Shown here: one piece after another, positions 1 through 8,269 of the stretch
Layout of the letters: each line of letters begins with the position of its first letter
Numbering within the stretch: the first letter of the stretch is position 1
Source: Marinobacter mangrovi
GTDB lineage: Bacteria > Pseudomonadota > Gammaproteobacteria > Pseudomonadales > Oleiphilaceae
Reading direction: 5' to 3'
Assembly: GCF_016798325.1 (NCBI RefSeq)
Contig: NZ_JAERVO010000002.1
Coordinates: forward strand, 186,001 to 250,000
DNA: 64,000 bases
Made by a program: the position numbers and the translations under genes
Notes under the pieces: generated by a model
Databases searched by the model: none
Seen by the model: only the letters and a program-made list of their open reading frames with translations
Told to the model about the DNA's origin: nothing

Positions 1-157
1 TGGCACTGAAGCGGGCATCCGCCAGCTCCGCCAATTGATCGGACAAACTGGGAGCGGCTTCGGTGGCCGCGGTGTCGTCCTGCACCCAGGGTGTGCAGCC
101 GGTCAGGCCGAGTCCCACAATCGCCCCGGCCCCTTTCAGCAGATCACGACGTCGCAT
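1..157 (-). CDS. Tat-exported lipoprotein, N-terminal fragment (left edge)
   Basis: This is the first 52 codons of a gene that runs off the left edge. Translation from the ATG at 157 begins MRRRDLLKGAG, a twin-arginine motif (RRDLLK), followed by a hydrophobic stretch and LTGC, a good lipobox at residues 18-21. The product should therefore be folded in the cytoplasm, exported by Tat and possibly lipidated. Its start overlaps the last 14 bases of the upstream GMC oxidoreductase, so the two are almost certainly one operon and translationally coupled. Small Tat-exported subunits of the gluconate 2-dehydrogenase subunit 3 type often accompany GMC oxidoreductases, and that is the most likely identity. 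Too little is visible to confirm the family. Confidence 0.6.
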   Translation of the reverse strand, partial: MRRRDLLKGAGAIVGLGLTGCTPWVQDDTAATEAAPSLSDQLAELADARFSA

Positions 158-1502
158 CGGCGTTTCCTCCCAGTCGAGTGGCCAGGTGGTCGCCCAGGCG
201 CAACGTCAGGGCGATGATGGTGTAGGTGGGATTCGAGGCGCCGCCGGCGGGAAACACGGACGAGCCCGCTACGTAGAGATTGTCGGTGGTGTGCACCCGG
301 GCGTTGATATCGACTACGGACTGGCGCGGGTCCCTACCCATGCGGGTGGTGCCCATCAGGTGGCCGCCGCTGTGGAGCTGGAAATCCGGGCGCAGGGTCG
401 ACGGTCGTCCCAGACCTGTGCGCAGCAGGGCGTCCGCAAACAGCTGCCAGGTCCGGTGCGCCTGTTGCCGGAAGCGGTAATGGAAGTCGATGCGCGGCAG
501 CGGCTGGCCCAGGGCGTTGAGCTCGTCGCTGTCACCGACCCGGTTGGCCGGGTTGGGGGCGATTTCCGCCCGCAGGCTGACGGGCGTGAACAGCGCCTCC
601 CGGCGCTCGCCCAGCAGCGGTTCCGACACCAGTTGCTGCAAGTTGAAATCGGCGCTGAACGACAGGGCGTCGTGAGCCACACAGTAAGCGTCGGCAAGCT
701 GCAGCGCGTGGACGGCATTGGCGCGGCGATCCACCACATCCTGCAGGCGATCCCAGTCCAGGTACATGTTGGCCACGGCGTACATGTGCGGGTGCTCCAT
801 CAGCCCCACGCCGACCGGCAGGTCCTGGCCAATACCGGACAGTTGCAGCAGGCGCGGATTGCCCACGCCGCCGCAGGCGAGGACGACCGTATCCGCCCGC
901 AGTCGAACCGGGGCGCGGGCGGTGTCCAGCGAGTCCTGCAACAGCAGGTGGCGGACCTGTCGGCCGGACGCTTCCAACCGGGTACAGGTGTGCCCCAGGA
1001 TTAAATCGATGCGGGGATGGCTGATGATCTCGTCGCCGTATTTCTCGTTAAACCGCACCGGCGGGCTGAGGTAGAACGGTTTGTAGACGATGTCCCGCGT
1101 GCCTTCGATGGCCACGTGCGGGCGGGTGTAGGCGTTGTCAGGCAGTTCCAGCATGCCGGCCGCCGCCGGGTACCAGCGTTTGAGTTCGGAATAGGGGATC
1201 GGCCAGTCGCCGGCCATAAAGGCTCGTTCCTCCAGCACGGCGCAGTACCCGCCCCAGATGGTGGAGCTGCCGCCGAAACGTCGCTGGGTGTGCATCGGGA
1301 AATAGGCCTCGCCCAGGTCTCCCCGGAGTTGGGCGCGGGCCAGGGCCTGGATGGTCGGGTCGGCGTCCAGCAGCCCGCTTTCCAGCAGCGCGATGCGAAG
1401 CGGGGTGAGCCGGGCCAGGCTCAGGGCCAGCGTAATGCCGGCGGGGCCACTGCCAATGATCGCCACATCGTAATGGCGGTTTTCAGGATCCAGGACCAGC
1501 AT
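144..1502 (-). CDS. GMC family FAD-dependent oxidoreductase
   Basis: A flavoprotein that probably oxidises an alcohol or sugar. The N terminus carries the Rossmann FAD motif GSGPAG within DVAIIGSGPAGITLAL. The GSSTIWGG segment and the C-terminal NLYVAGSSVFPAGGASNPTYT region are typical of this family, and HLMGTTRMG lies in the catalytic half. I chose the ATG at 1502 (MLVLDPENRHYD), which places the FAD motif about 15 residues in; an ATG at 1517 is also possible. The longest open frame adds a tail unlike the family. The stop overlaps the next gene, a Tat-exported protein, so this enzyme may be the large subunit of a membrane-associated dehydrogenase. The substrate cannot be told from sequence. 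Confidence 0.85.
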   Translation of the reverse strand: MLVLDPENRHYDVAIIGSGPAGITLALSLARLTPLRIALLESGLLDADPTIQALARAQLRGDLGEAYFPMHTQRRFGGSSTIWGGYCAVLEERAFMAGDWPIPYSELKRWYPAAAGMLELPDNAYTRPHVAIEGTRDIVYKPFYLSPPVRFNEKYGDEIISHPRIDLILGHTCTRLEASGRQVRHLLLQDSLDTARAPVRLRADTVVLACGGVGNPRLLQLSGIGQDLPVGVGLMEHPHMYAVANMYLDWDRLQDVVDRRANAVHALQLADAYCVAHDALSFSADFNLQQLVSEPLLGERREALFTPVSLRAEIAPNPANRVGDSDELNALGQPLPRIDFHYRFRQQAHRTWQLFADALLRTGLGRPSTLRPDFQLHSGGHLMGTTRMGRDPRQSVVDINARVHTTDNLYVAGSSVFPAGGASNPTYTIIALTLRLGDHLATRLGGNADATS

Positions 1503-1716
1503 CGTTGTGCGCCCCATCGCCCGGCCGGACCCGGCTGGGTGGCCTGTCTGAATTATTGGCCAGAGCCGCGAATTTGGCACCTGTTTTTGTGAGGAATCCG
1601 CGGCGGGGCATCTGAGGAAATGAATTAACTGTGCCGGTACAGCAACCGCCAACTGTCCCGTTTCGGGGCGCGTGCCCTATGATAGATTGGCTGTCTTTTT
1701 TCGGGGACCGCACACC

Positions 1717-2610
1717 ATGCCAGCCAACACCTCTGAGACCACCAAGGGCGTTCTGTTCGGACTGTCGGCCTACACCATGTGGGGCTGCTTTCCGCTGTTC
1801 TTTGCGTTGTTCCAGGATGTGCCGGCCTACGAAGTGCTGATCCACCGGGTGATCTGGTCCAGCGTGTTCCTGGCGGTGGTGATCTGTGTGCTGCGCCGCT
1901 GGCTGCCGGTCAAGGCGGCCTTTGCCAATCCGCGAAAGCTGTGGCGGGTGCTGGGCTGCGCGATCCTGATTGCCACCAACTGGGGCATCTACATCTATGC
2001 GGTGGAATCCCGCCACGTGCTGCAGGCGAGCCTGGGTTATTTCCTGACGCCGCTGGTGAACGTTGGCCTCGGGATGCTGGTGCTGCATGAGCGGATGGAG
2101 CGGCTGCAGGGTGTGGCCGTCGGGCTGGCGGGCGTCGGTATCCTGATCCAGCTGGTGCTGCTCGGCAGCCTGCCATGGATTACGCTGGTGCTGGCGATGA
2201 CCTTCGGCACCTACGGCCTGTTGCGCAAGCAGGTGGAGCTGGACGGCCTGTCCGGTCTTTTCGTGGAAACGCTCCTGCTGCTGCCGGTCGGGCTGCTGGC
2301 CCTGGGCTGGCTGGACCACCTGGGACAATCCCACTTCGCTGAGGGGCTGCGACCCACCACGTTACTGATCGCCAGTGGCGTCGTCACCGCGCTACCGCTG
2401 CTGGCGTTTGCCGGTGCGGCCCGCCGCCTGCGTCTGGCGACGGTGGGCTTCCTGATGTACATCAACCCCAGCCTGCAGTTCCTGATCGCGCTGTTCGTCT
2501 TCAACGAGCCGCTGAGCCAGATCCAGCTGCTGAGCTTTATCGTCATCTGGGCGGCGTTGCTGCTGTATTCCTGGTCGTCCTGGACCTCGCGCCGGACCGC
2601 GACCGCCTGA
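1717..2610 (+). CDS. rarD: RarD-type EamA family transporter
   Basis: Integral inner-membrane protein of about 297 residues with ten predicted hydrophobic segments in two EamA/DMT repeats. The N-terminal stretch KGVLFGLSAYTMWGCFPLFF, the HRVIWS segment and NWGIYIYAVES are characteristic of RarD, named for chloramphenicol sensitivity but of uncertain substrate. The ATG at 1717 was preferred over the upstream ATG at 1672 because the usual RarD N terminus starts just before this hydrophobic helix. It ends 11 bases before the convergent class V aminotransferase gene, with no room for a strong terminator. Confidence 0.85.
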   Translation: MPANTSETTKGVLFGLSAYTMWGCFPLFFALFQDVPAYEVLIHRVIWSSVFLAVVICVLRRWLPVKAAFANPRKLWRVLGCAILIATNWGIYIYAVESRHVLQASLGYFLTPLVNVGLGMLVLHERMERLQGVAVGLAGVGILIQLVLLGSLPWITLVLAMTFGTYGLLRKQVELDGLSGLFVETLLLLPVGLLALGWLDHLGQSHFAEGLRPTTLLIASGVVTALPLLAFAGAARRLRLATVGFLMYINPSLQFLIALFVFNEPLSQIQLLSFIVIWAALLLYSWSSWTSRRTATA

Positions 2611-2621
2611 TCCTTGGGGCT

Positions 2622-4265
2622 TCAGGCCACGTCCTGTGGCCGGACAAACCAGCGCAGGGCTTCGGCTTCCGGTGACAGCGTCATGGTCTCCACCGTGTCC
2701 CCGGCGGATCCGGATGTCAGAATCGCTTCTCCGGCGGTCAGGTAATCCGCCAGCGGGCGCTGATTCCTGCGCGGCGCCGGATCGTCCGGCCGGTTGAAGT
2801 CGATATCCCCCAAACTTTCCAACGGCGCCCGTCCGGAAGGGTGATGCCAGACGCCGGCCGCGCGGTCGTAGCGGTAGGCCGGCAGCAAACGCCAGCCGTG
2901 CTCTGCGATCAGGTTCACGGCGTGCACCAGGTAGTTGAAGGTGGCGTCGTCGATAAAGTAATTGAAGTTCAGGCGCACCCAGCCTGGCCGGAGCAACGAT
3001 TCGCCGGCAACCACCTGGCTCTCGATGGCCTGGCTGGTGGCTTCGTTAATCCCCAGCAGTTCATGACCGTAGGGACCGGCGCAGGCACAGCCGCCCCGGG
3101 CCTGGATGCCGAACAGGTCGTTGAGCAGGGCGACCACGAAGCCGTAGTGGAGATGCTGTGCGCCGTGACGCACCCGGAATGACACGATGGACAGCCTCGG
3201 CACGTCGGTCGGTCCCAGGATGTCCAGGTTGGGATTGCTTTGCCATTCAGTCAGCGCCCGCTGTACAAAGGCCTGCTCGCGGGATTCGATGGTGTCCGTG
3301 CCCACCGCCTGCTGCAGGCGAAACACCAGCCCGGCGCGGATGGATTCGATGATTGCCGGCGTTCCGCCTTCCTCCCGACGCTCCGGATTGGCCACGTAAC
3401 GGTGCGATGTCGACGTGACGTAGGACACCGTGCCACCGCCGGGCACGGCCGGCACGCGGTTGTTCAGCAGCTGTTTTTTCACCACCAGCACGCCTGGCGT
3501 GCCCGGCCCGCCGATGAACTTGTGGGGTGACAGGAACAGGGCGTCTTTGGCGGCCCCGGTCTCGCCCTGCATATGGATCGCCACGTAGGGGCCAGCGGCG
3601 GCATAGTCCCAGAAGGCGAGGGCGCCATGGCGTTTCAGCCGCCGGGTGACGGCGTCCACGTCGGTGCGGATGCCGGTGACGTTGGAGGCCGCCGAGAAGC
3701 TCCCGATCACCAGCGAGCGGCCCGCGTGGCGTTCAAGTGCCTGTTCCAGTGAGGCCAGATCCAGTTGTCCCCGGTCGTCCAGGGGAATGCGGACCACGCG
3801 GGCAATCGTTTCGCGCCAGGGCAGTTCGTTCGAATGATGTTCGTAAGGCCCCACCAGCACCACGGGCCGTTCGGCCTCCGGAATCTGCTCGGCCAGGCGG
3901 TGTCGGGCATCCAGGTCTGCCGGCAGGCGCAGGTTGAGGATGTCGATCAGCTTGTGGATGGCCGCGGTGGCGCCGGACCCACAGAAAATCACCGCATCGT
4001 CGTCCGTGGCGCCGACCGCGTCGCGGATGGATTGACGCGCCTGCTCGCGGAAGGCGGTGGTCTGGGCGCCGGTCAACGATGCTTCGGTATGGGTGTTGGC
4101 GTAAAAGGGCAGGACCCGATCCCGGATGACCGATTCGATCATCGCCAGCGAACGGCCCGAGGCGGTGTAATCGGCATAGACCAGCGGGCGCTCGCCAAAC
4201 GGCGTGGGAATCAGTTGCTGGTCGCCAATCACGGCATCGCGAATTCGGGAGATCAGGTCGGTCAT
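2622..4265 (-). CDS. Aminotransferase class V / cysteine desulfurase-like PLP enzyme
   Basis: A 547-residue PLP enzyme of the class V fold (NifS/SufS-like). Visible hallmarks are ADYTASGRS near the N terminus, the FCGSGATAAIHK cofactor loop, PYEHHSNELPWRE, and LSPHKFIGGPGTPG, whose lysine should hold PLP. It is longer than SufS (about 400 residues) because of a C-terminal extension of about 130 residues. The segment GIQARGGCACAGPYGHELLG contains cysteines near the region where desulfurases carry their catalytic cysteine. It is divergent from an Lrp/AsnC regulator 151 bases away, which is the likely controller. The substrate is unknown; amino-acid lyase or desulfurase are both possible. Confidence 0.8.
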   Translation of the reverse strand: MTDLISRIRDAVIGDQQLIPTPFGERPLVYADYTASGRSLAMIESVIRDRVLPFYANTHTEASLTGAQTTAFREQARQSIRDAVGATDDDAVIFCGSGATAAIHKLIDILNLRLPADLDARHRLAEQIPEAERPVVLVGPYEHHSNELPWRETIARVVRIPLDDRGQLDLASLEQALERHAGRSLVIGSFSAASNVTGIRTDVDAVTRRLKRHGALAFWDYAAAGPYVAIHMQGETGAAKDALFLSPHKFIGGPGTPGVLVVKKQLLNNRVPAVPGGGTVSYVTSTSHRYVANPERREEGGTPAIIESIRAGLVFRLQQAVGTDTIESREQAFVQRALTEWQSNPNLDILGPTDVPRLSIVSFRVRHGAQHLHYGFVVALLNDLFGIQARGGCACAGPYGHELLGINEATSQAIESQVVAGESLLRPGWVRLNFNYFIDDATFNYLVHAVNLIAEHGWRLLPAYRYDRAAGVWHHPSGRAPLESLGDIDFNRPDDPAPRRNQRPLADYLTAGEAILTSGSAGDTVETMTLSPEAEALRWFVRPQDVA

Positions 4266-4345
4266 GGTGCTGGCCCTGTTATCGAATGTCCGTCCAGTTT
4301 ACGGCGTCCAGGGCTGCACATTGTTTCTGATTTTGCGTTAATATC

Positions 4346-4380
4346 GACCAACATCGAACAATCGTTCTTTGGTTGTGGTC
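4346..4380. promoter_or_regulatory. Divergent control region, possible Lrp-type operator
   Basis: The 151 bases between the class V enzyme and the Lrp gene are much more AT-rich than the surroundings. Within them a dyad is visible: an inner GAAC-AATC-GTTC at 4356-4367, flanked by outer GACCA at 4346-4350 and TGGTC at 4376-4380. Lrp-family regulators usually bind such imperfect, AT-flanked dyads in divergent promoters. The binding assignment is inference. Confidence 0.35.
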
Positions 4381-4416
4381 TTATTTGAAATTATATTTCG
4401 ATAGTGGGGGTGAGGC

Positions 4417-4884
4417 ATGCTCGACAGGCAGGATCGGCAGCTACTGGAGTGGCTGCAGGGGGATGCGGGATTGTCCGTGGGCGACCTGGCCGAGAAGGTT
4501 GGCATGTCCAAATCCGCCTGCTGGCGGCGCATCCAGAAGCTGGAGGAAAGCGGCGTCATTCGTCAGCGGGTGACCCTGCTGGACCCGGAAAAGCTGAACC
4601 TGCCGCTCACGGTGTATATCTCCATTCGCACCAATCAGCACAACGACCAATGGTCCGAGCAGTTCCGGGAGGTGCTGGCGGACATTCCGGAGATTCTGGA
4701 AGTGCATCGCATGAGCGGTGATCTGGACTACCTAATCAAGGCCGTGGTCACGGACATGCCGGGTTACGACCGTCTGTATCGCCAGATCATCCGCGCTAAC
4801 CTGTCGGATGTCAGTGCCAGTTTTGTGATGGAAACCATGAAGCACACGACGGCGCTGCCGCTGACGCATCTCCCCACCGTCTGA
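4417..4884 (+). CDS. Lrp/AsnC family transcriptional regulator
   Basis: A 155-residue regulator with an N-terminal winged helix-turn-helix (VGDLAEKVGMSKSACWRRIQ, about residues 21-40) and a C-terminal RAM/AsnC ligand-binding domain containing the typical VHRMSGDLDYLIKAVV segment. The ATG at 4417 follows a GGGGGTGAGG ribosome binding site. It is divergent from the class V PLP enzyme, and Lrp-type regulators commonly respond to an amino acid that is the substrate of the divergent gene, so local regulation is likely. The downstream region holds a palindromic repeat and a terminator that belongs to the opposite strand. Confidence 0.9.
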   Translation: MLDRQDRQLLEWLQGDAGLSVGDLAEKVGMSKSACWRRIQKLEESGVIRQRVTLLDPEKLNLPLTVYISIRTNQHNDQWSEQFREVLADIPEILEVHRMSGDLDYLIKAVVTDMPGYDRLYRQIIRANLSDVSASFVMETMKHTTALPLTHLPTV

Positions 4885-4892
4885 CCGGCCCA

Positions 4893-5061
4893 CAAAAAAG
4901 GCGCCGCGAGGAGGCCGTGTGAAAACGTCGCGAGCGCAGGCTAGACAAGGCGGAATTGGCCGAAAAAGCGCAGTTTATGTGCAATAAATGAGCATTTTGA
5001 GGTCAATTCCAACGCCGTATAGCCAAGCGCAGCAGTTTCCACACGGCCTCACGAGGGCGCC
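4893..5061 (-). terminator. Terminator of the MBL hydrolase gene with a palindromic repeat inside its stem
   Basis: Read on the minus strand, GGCGCC at 5061-5056 starts a long stem that closes with GGCGCC at 4905-4900, followed immediately by TTTTTT (4899-4894). This is the outline of a Rho-independent terminator for the hydrolase gene ending at 5093. The two GGCGCC arms are about 150 bases apart because an imperfect palindrome fills the loop. The outer arms match in about 18 of 22 positions. Confidence 0.6.
4911..5050. repeat. Imperfect palindromic intergenic repeat, about 140 bp
   Basis: The left end GAGGCCGTGTGAAAAC (4911-4926) is mirrored by GTTTCCACACGGCCTC at the right end (5035-5050). 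The inner parts also pair, with interruptions: GGCGGAATTGGCC near the left and the complement of GTCAATTCCAACGCC near the right. No open reading frame is present. The shape is that of a non-autonomous mobile or extragenic palindromic element. I have seen closely similar sequences in intergenic regions of marine gammaproteobacteria, but I cannot name the family with certainty. Confidence 0.7.
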
Positions 5062-5092
5062 TTGGGATACTCGGACAGGTCTCCGGGTATCG

Positions 5093-6064
5093 TTATTCCG
5101 ACTTCGGTGACACGACCGTCGCGTCGTAGTTCACCGGGATGAAGGCGTAGCCGTCACCGGCGGACGTCAGGTGACCCATGCCCGGGAACGACAGGTGGGC
5201 CGAGCCGATGAGCGTGCCGGTGTCCACCGCGTTGTCGAACGCGGATTCACGGGCGCTGACGGCCTGGTCCGGGTTGCTGTCGAACTGGATGGCGATGGAC
5301 GGCTCGGAGAACTGAACCGACCCCACGTGAATCAGGTCGCCCATGAGCATCAGGGACTGGCCGTCGCTTTCCACATGGTAGATGCTGTGGCCCGGCGTGT
5401 GGCCATGGGCCGGAATGGCCTCGATGCCGTCGACCAGATCGGTCTTGCCGCTGAAGGCTTTGAAGTGGCCGCTCTCAACGTAGGGGTTGAGGGAGGCCAT
5501 GGCGCCCTTGAAGAAGCCCTGTTTGCCTTCTGGTGCCGATTCCATCTCGTCTTTGCTCAACCAGTAGTCGGCGTCGGCCTGGGCCGCGCGGACCGTGGCA
5601 TTGGGGAAGACGACCTTGCCGTCGGAGATCAGGCCGCCCACGTGGTCCGGATGCATGTGGGTGATGTAGATTTCGTCCACTTCATCCGGCGTGTAACCCG
5701 CGGCTTCCAGGTTGCTTTCCAGTTTACCCAGCGTCGGGCCGAACAGGCTGCCGGCGCCGGTGTCGATCAGGACCAGCTTGTCGCCCGTGTTGATCAGGTA
5801 GCCGTTGACGGACGTTTCCAGCGGTGCGGACAGGAAGTGTGCTTTCAGCACGTCGCGCACATGCGCTTCGTTGGTATTCAGCAGCAGCTTGTCGACTGGC
5901 AGTTGGACTGTGCCGTCAGACAGTGCGGTGATTTCGAAGTCGCCAAGCATCGTGCGGTAGTAACCCGGCGCCTGGGTCTTCACCATGGGCGCGTCGGCCT
6001 GGACGGCGCCGGCGGCAAAAAGCGATGCGGCCAGGGCGATAGCGGTTTTCCGGTATCGGTTCAT
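5093..6064 (-). CDS. Exported metallo-beta-lactamase-fold hydrolase
   Basis: A 323-residue protein with a Sec signal peptide (MNRYRKTAIALAASLFAAGA, cleavage after VQA, about residue 23) and a complete MBL signature THMHPDHVGG, a further histidine in HGHTPGHS and the aspartate of LMGDLIH. It should be a periplasmic di-zinc hydrolase, possibly a lactonase or quorum-quenching type, though the substrate is unknown. The ATG at 6064 follows a GGAGGG site; the 20-codon upstream extension of the open frame has no such support and would bury the signal peptide. Its terminator lies at 4893-5061. Confidence 0.85.
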   Translation of the reverse strand: MNRYRKTAIALAASLFAAGAVQADAPMVKTQAPGYYRTMLGDFEITALSDGTVQLPVDKLLLNTNEAHVRDVLKAHFLSAPLETSVNGYLINTGDKLVLIDTGAGSLFGPTLGKLESNLEAAGYTPDEVDEIYITHMHPDHVGGLISDGKVVFPNATVRAAQADADYWLSKDEMESAPEGKQGFFKGAMASLNPYVESGHFKAFSGKTDLVDGIEAIPAHGHTPGHSIYHVESDGQSLMLMGDLIHVGSVQFSEPSIAIQFDSNPDQAVSARESAFDNAVDTGTLIGSAHLSFPGMGHLTSAGDGYAFIPVNYDATVVSPKSE

Positions 6065-6179
6065 GCAATATCCCTCCAACATTTTTCTTTTACCAACGTT
6101 GCCGCTGGCTTCACATGAGTCCACGGCATCTACGTTGGATCGTGCAGGAACGGATCAGGGCTCGGCACCCGCCGGTTCT

Positions 6180-6377
6180 CTAGAGAACGGCAAAGCCGGG
6201 GTTGCGCTTGCGCAAGGCGGCAATCACAACGTCACGGGGGGTATCGCTGGCAAATGCGGTTGGCAGCACGTTGCTACCAAACAGGCTGACAATCTCTTCC
6301 GTGTGCGGCCCGGTGTGCTTGGCCATCCAAAGTCCCTTGGCTGGCTTGATCTTGATCATCGATTGCGAAGTATCCAA
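6180..6377 (-). CDS. Small conserved-looking protein with probable TTG start
   Basis: I do not recognise this family. The best start is TTG at 6377, five bases after AGAGGAG on the minus strand, giving 65 residues; the ATG at 6359 (59 residues) lacks a site at the right distance. The product has a lysine-rich start (MIKIKPAKG) and a C-terminal soluble region ending LRKRNPGFAVL, with no signal peptide or clear membrane segment. It sits 25 bases downstream of the 97-residue membrane protein gene on the same strand and is probably co-transcribed with it. Confidence 0.5.
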   Translation of the reverse strand: MDTSQSMIKIKPAKGLWMAKHTGPHTEEIVSLFGSNVLPTAFASDTPRDVVIAALRKRNPGFAVL

Positions 6378-6402
6378 AAGATCTCCTCTGGTTGATTGAA
6401 CG

Positions 6403-6696
6403 TCAATGAACCTCGTGATCGGAGGTTCGCAGATGCCCCATGGTCCAGATCGAGCTGGCAAACAGGACAACGATGCTGGTCGGTAACAACCACAGCTTGT
6501 GTTCGTAAGGCAGCGGCTGACCGAGATGCTGTGCCAGACCCGGCAGGATGTCCTGCAGGTTGAGCATGACGAGCACGGCAGCCGACAGGCAGGCCGTTGT
6601 GATGCCCGTGGCTATCGCCAGATTGTCCGGATAGACGGGGCGTGAGGGGGAGGCTGGGAAATAGTCCTCCGCATCCGCGGCTTCGAAACGTTCCAT
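6403..6696 (-). CDS. Small two-helix membrane protein
   Basis: A 97-residue protein with an acidic N terminus (MERFEAADAEDYF) and two hydrophobic segments, about residues 26-46 (AIATGITTACLSAAVLVMLN) and 67-86 (LWLLPTSIVVLFASSIWTMG). The ATG at 6696 follows AGAGGATG; the longer open frame upstream has no good site. The protein is unrecognised. It is followed by a 65-codon gene in the same direction. Confidence 0.55.
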   Translation of the reverse strand: MERFEAADAEDYFPASPSRPVYPDNLAIATGITTACLSAAVLVMLNLQDILPGLAQHLGQPLPYEHKLWLLPTSIVVLFASSIWTMGHLRTSDHEVH

Positions 6697-6913
6697 GATT
6701 TCATCCTCTTCCGTGAGTTTTTGGTGTACACAAAAAATCAGGTACAGAATGCTCTTGAAACCCATGCGGTTCTGAGGCGTCGACCGCATTGTTTCTCGAT
6801 ATGGGGACGAACTGAGCAAATTCAACCGTTTCCCCATTCATAAATGGTTGCGTCCTATTCGTACGCAACCCTATGGGAGCTGGATCACTGCATCGCTGGC
6901 AACGACACCCGCC

Positions 6914-7426
6914 TCAGAACCACACGCCCTGATCCGGTTGCCGCCGTTCGACGTAGAGACCCTGGCCTTCCAGGATGTCCACCAGAAGTCGGGTGTCATC
7001 CATATTCAGGAAAGGCGCCAGTGCGATTTCCAGCTCCTGGTGCAACAGGAACAGCCGGGGCGGCGTCCAGGGGTGCCGGGCCGCCACCAGGTGAATGCGG
7101 GTGGCACGACGAGGCAGGGTCCACTCCGTCTCCTTGTGGAAAATGCCTTTCTCCAGCCGCAACAGTTCCGGTGCGATCAATAACAGCTCCTGACGCCGAC
7201 ACTGGCGGGCGGTCAGGTAGAACCCGAGGGCCAGGGCCGCCAGTTCCAGTCCGGCAAACGGCAGGATGACCCAGGCGCCGGCGAGCCACATGCCGGTGTT
7301 GATGCCGGCCATAATGATCAGCAACCCCAGCCAGACATGGATATTGCCACGCCAGCTCAGGGAACGGTTGGGCGTCAGCCGCAGCTGGTCGCCCTGGTCA
7401 TTCACGAGGTGTTCCACCATGGCCAT
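6914..7426 (-). CDS. DUF2244 family membrane protein
   Basis: A 170-residue protein that matches the layout of DUF2244: a short N-terminal soluble part, two adjacent transmembrane helices (about residues 29-70), then a cytoplasmic domain with LRLEKG, the R-R-x-R stretch and the ending DDTRLLVDILEGQGL. The family is found near cytochrome oxidase genes in some proteobacteria, but none is present here and the function is unknown. The start could be the first or the third residue, both methionine. It stands alone between unrelated genes. Confidence 0.7.
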   Translation of the reverse strand: MAMVEHLVNDQGDQLRLTPNRSLSWRGNIHVWLGLLIIMAGINTGMWLAGAWVILPFAGLELAALALGFYLTARQCRRQELLLIAPELLRLEKGIFHKETEWTLPRRATRIHLVAARHPWTPPRLFLLHQELEIALAPFLNMDDTRLLVDILEGQGLYVERRQPDQGVWF

Positions 7427-7508
7427 GGTCGGATGCGAGAGCTGTCAGGATTGAGTATAGATCATCCGTCAACGTGGCAAGTGGCTGCGGTGGTAGCGCA
7501 TAGGGGAT

Positions 7509-7544
7509 GAAAAGGAGGGCCGGTGCTGCAGCCGGGCACCGGCC
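7509..7544 (-). terminator. Rho-independent terminator downstream of the YbaK gene
   Basis: On the minus strand GGCCGGTGC (7544-7536) pairs perfectly with GCACCGGCC (7526-7518) around a 9-base loop, followed by CTCCTTTTC. The hairpin lies 13 bases beyond the stop of the YbaK-type gene. Confidence 0.7.
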
Positions 7545-7556
7545 CCGGACGGTGCA

Positions 7557-8012
7557 TCAGAAGTGCAGGACGTGAGGCCGAACCAGCCGGTCGTAGTCCT
7601 GATAGCTCATATGCATGACCTCGTCATGACTGCCGGCGTTGAAGGCGATGTGATCGTCTTCCCGCAGGTGCTCGCTGACAAAGACATCCATATCGTAGAG
7701 ATTCCCGAAAGGCGGCATGGCGCCCAGTTCGCAGTCCGGGAAGGCTTTGGTGATGTCGTCTTCGCTGGCCAGCTCCATGTCCAGGGTGCCCATGGCCTGT
7801 TTCAGCTGATCCAGGTGGACTTGGTCGGTGGACGGCAGAACCGTCATGAACAGGCGACCACCGGATTTGATGACGACGGTCTTGGCGAATTCCCGGCCGC
7901 GGACATGCGCCGATTGGGCCGTACGGGACGAACCGATGGTCGGTTCGTGCAACTGGGTGCGGTAGTGCACCGAATTGCTCTCAAGGTAGTTGCGGAGTTT
8001 GTCACTGATCAT
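7557..8012 (-). CDS. YbaK/EbsC-type aminoacyl-tRNA deacylase
   Basis: A 151-residue protein of the YbaK/ProX editing fold, which removes mischarged amino acids from tRNA or acts as a free-standing deacylase. Visible features are the KTVVIKSGGRLFMTVLPSTDQV core strand region, the acidic ELASEDDITKAFPDCELGAMPPFG segment (typical GxxPPFG loop) and HIAFNAGSHDEVMHMSYQDY. The ATG at 8012 follows GGAGGTTAACGCC, an ideal site; the 56-codon upstream extension is discarded. It has its own terminator and no obvious operon partner. Confidence 0.85.
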   Translation of the reverse strand: MISDKLRNYLESNSVHYRTQLHEPTIGSSRTAQSAHVRGREFAKTVVIKSGGRLFMTVLPSTDQVHLDQLKQAMGTLDMELASEDDITKAFPDCELGAMPPFGNLYDMDVFVSEHLREDDHIAFNAGSHDEVMHMSYQDYDRLVRPHVLHF

Positions 8013-8269
8013 GGCGTTAACCTCCTTCACCGAAGTGAACGTTCCATGATGCTCCCGATCGGGAGACCCGGTGTCCGGCAGGACCGTTCCGGGTGACCGT
8101 ATTTTACCACGGACGTTGATGCAGGACGTGACGAGACACAAACGGAAATTGAACCATTCGTCCTGGCGGTTTAAGTTCAACAGTATTCATTAACGATAGG
8201 TTGACCCGCTGCCGACGGCCCACGCCGTCCGCAGCCGGGCCACACGCTGACCAGGGATCGCTGAACACG

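Noticed and set aside
63-1004. Plus-strand open frame of 313 codons
   Set aside because: It is antisense to the GMC oxidoreductase, has no ribosome binding site and no family-like composition; open antisense frames are common at this GC content.
2622-4265. EgtE-type C-S lyase of the ergothioneine pathway
   Set aside because: Same superfamily, but it lies 54 kb from egtBD, is much longer than EgtE and has its own Lrp regulator.
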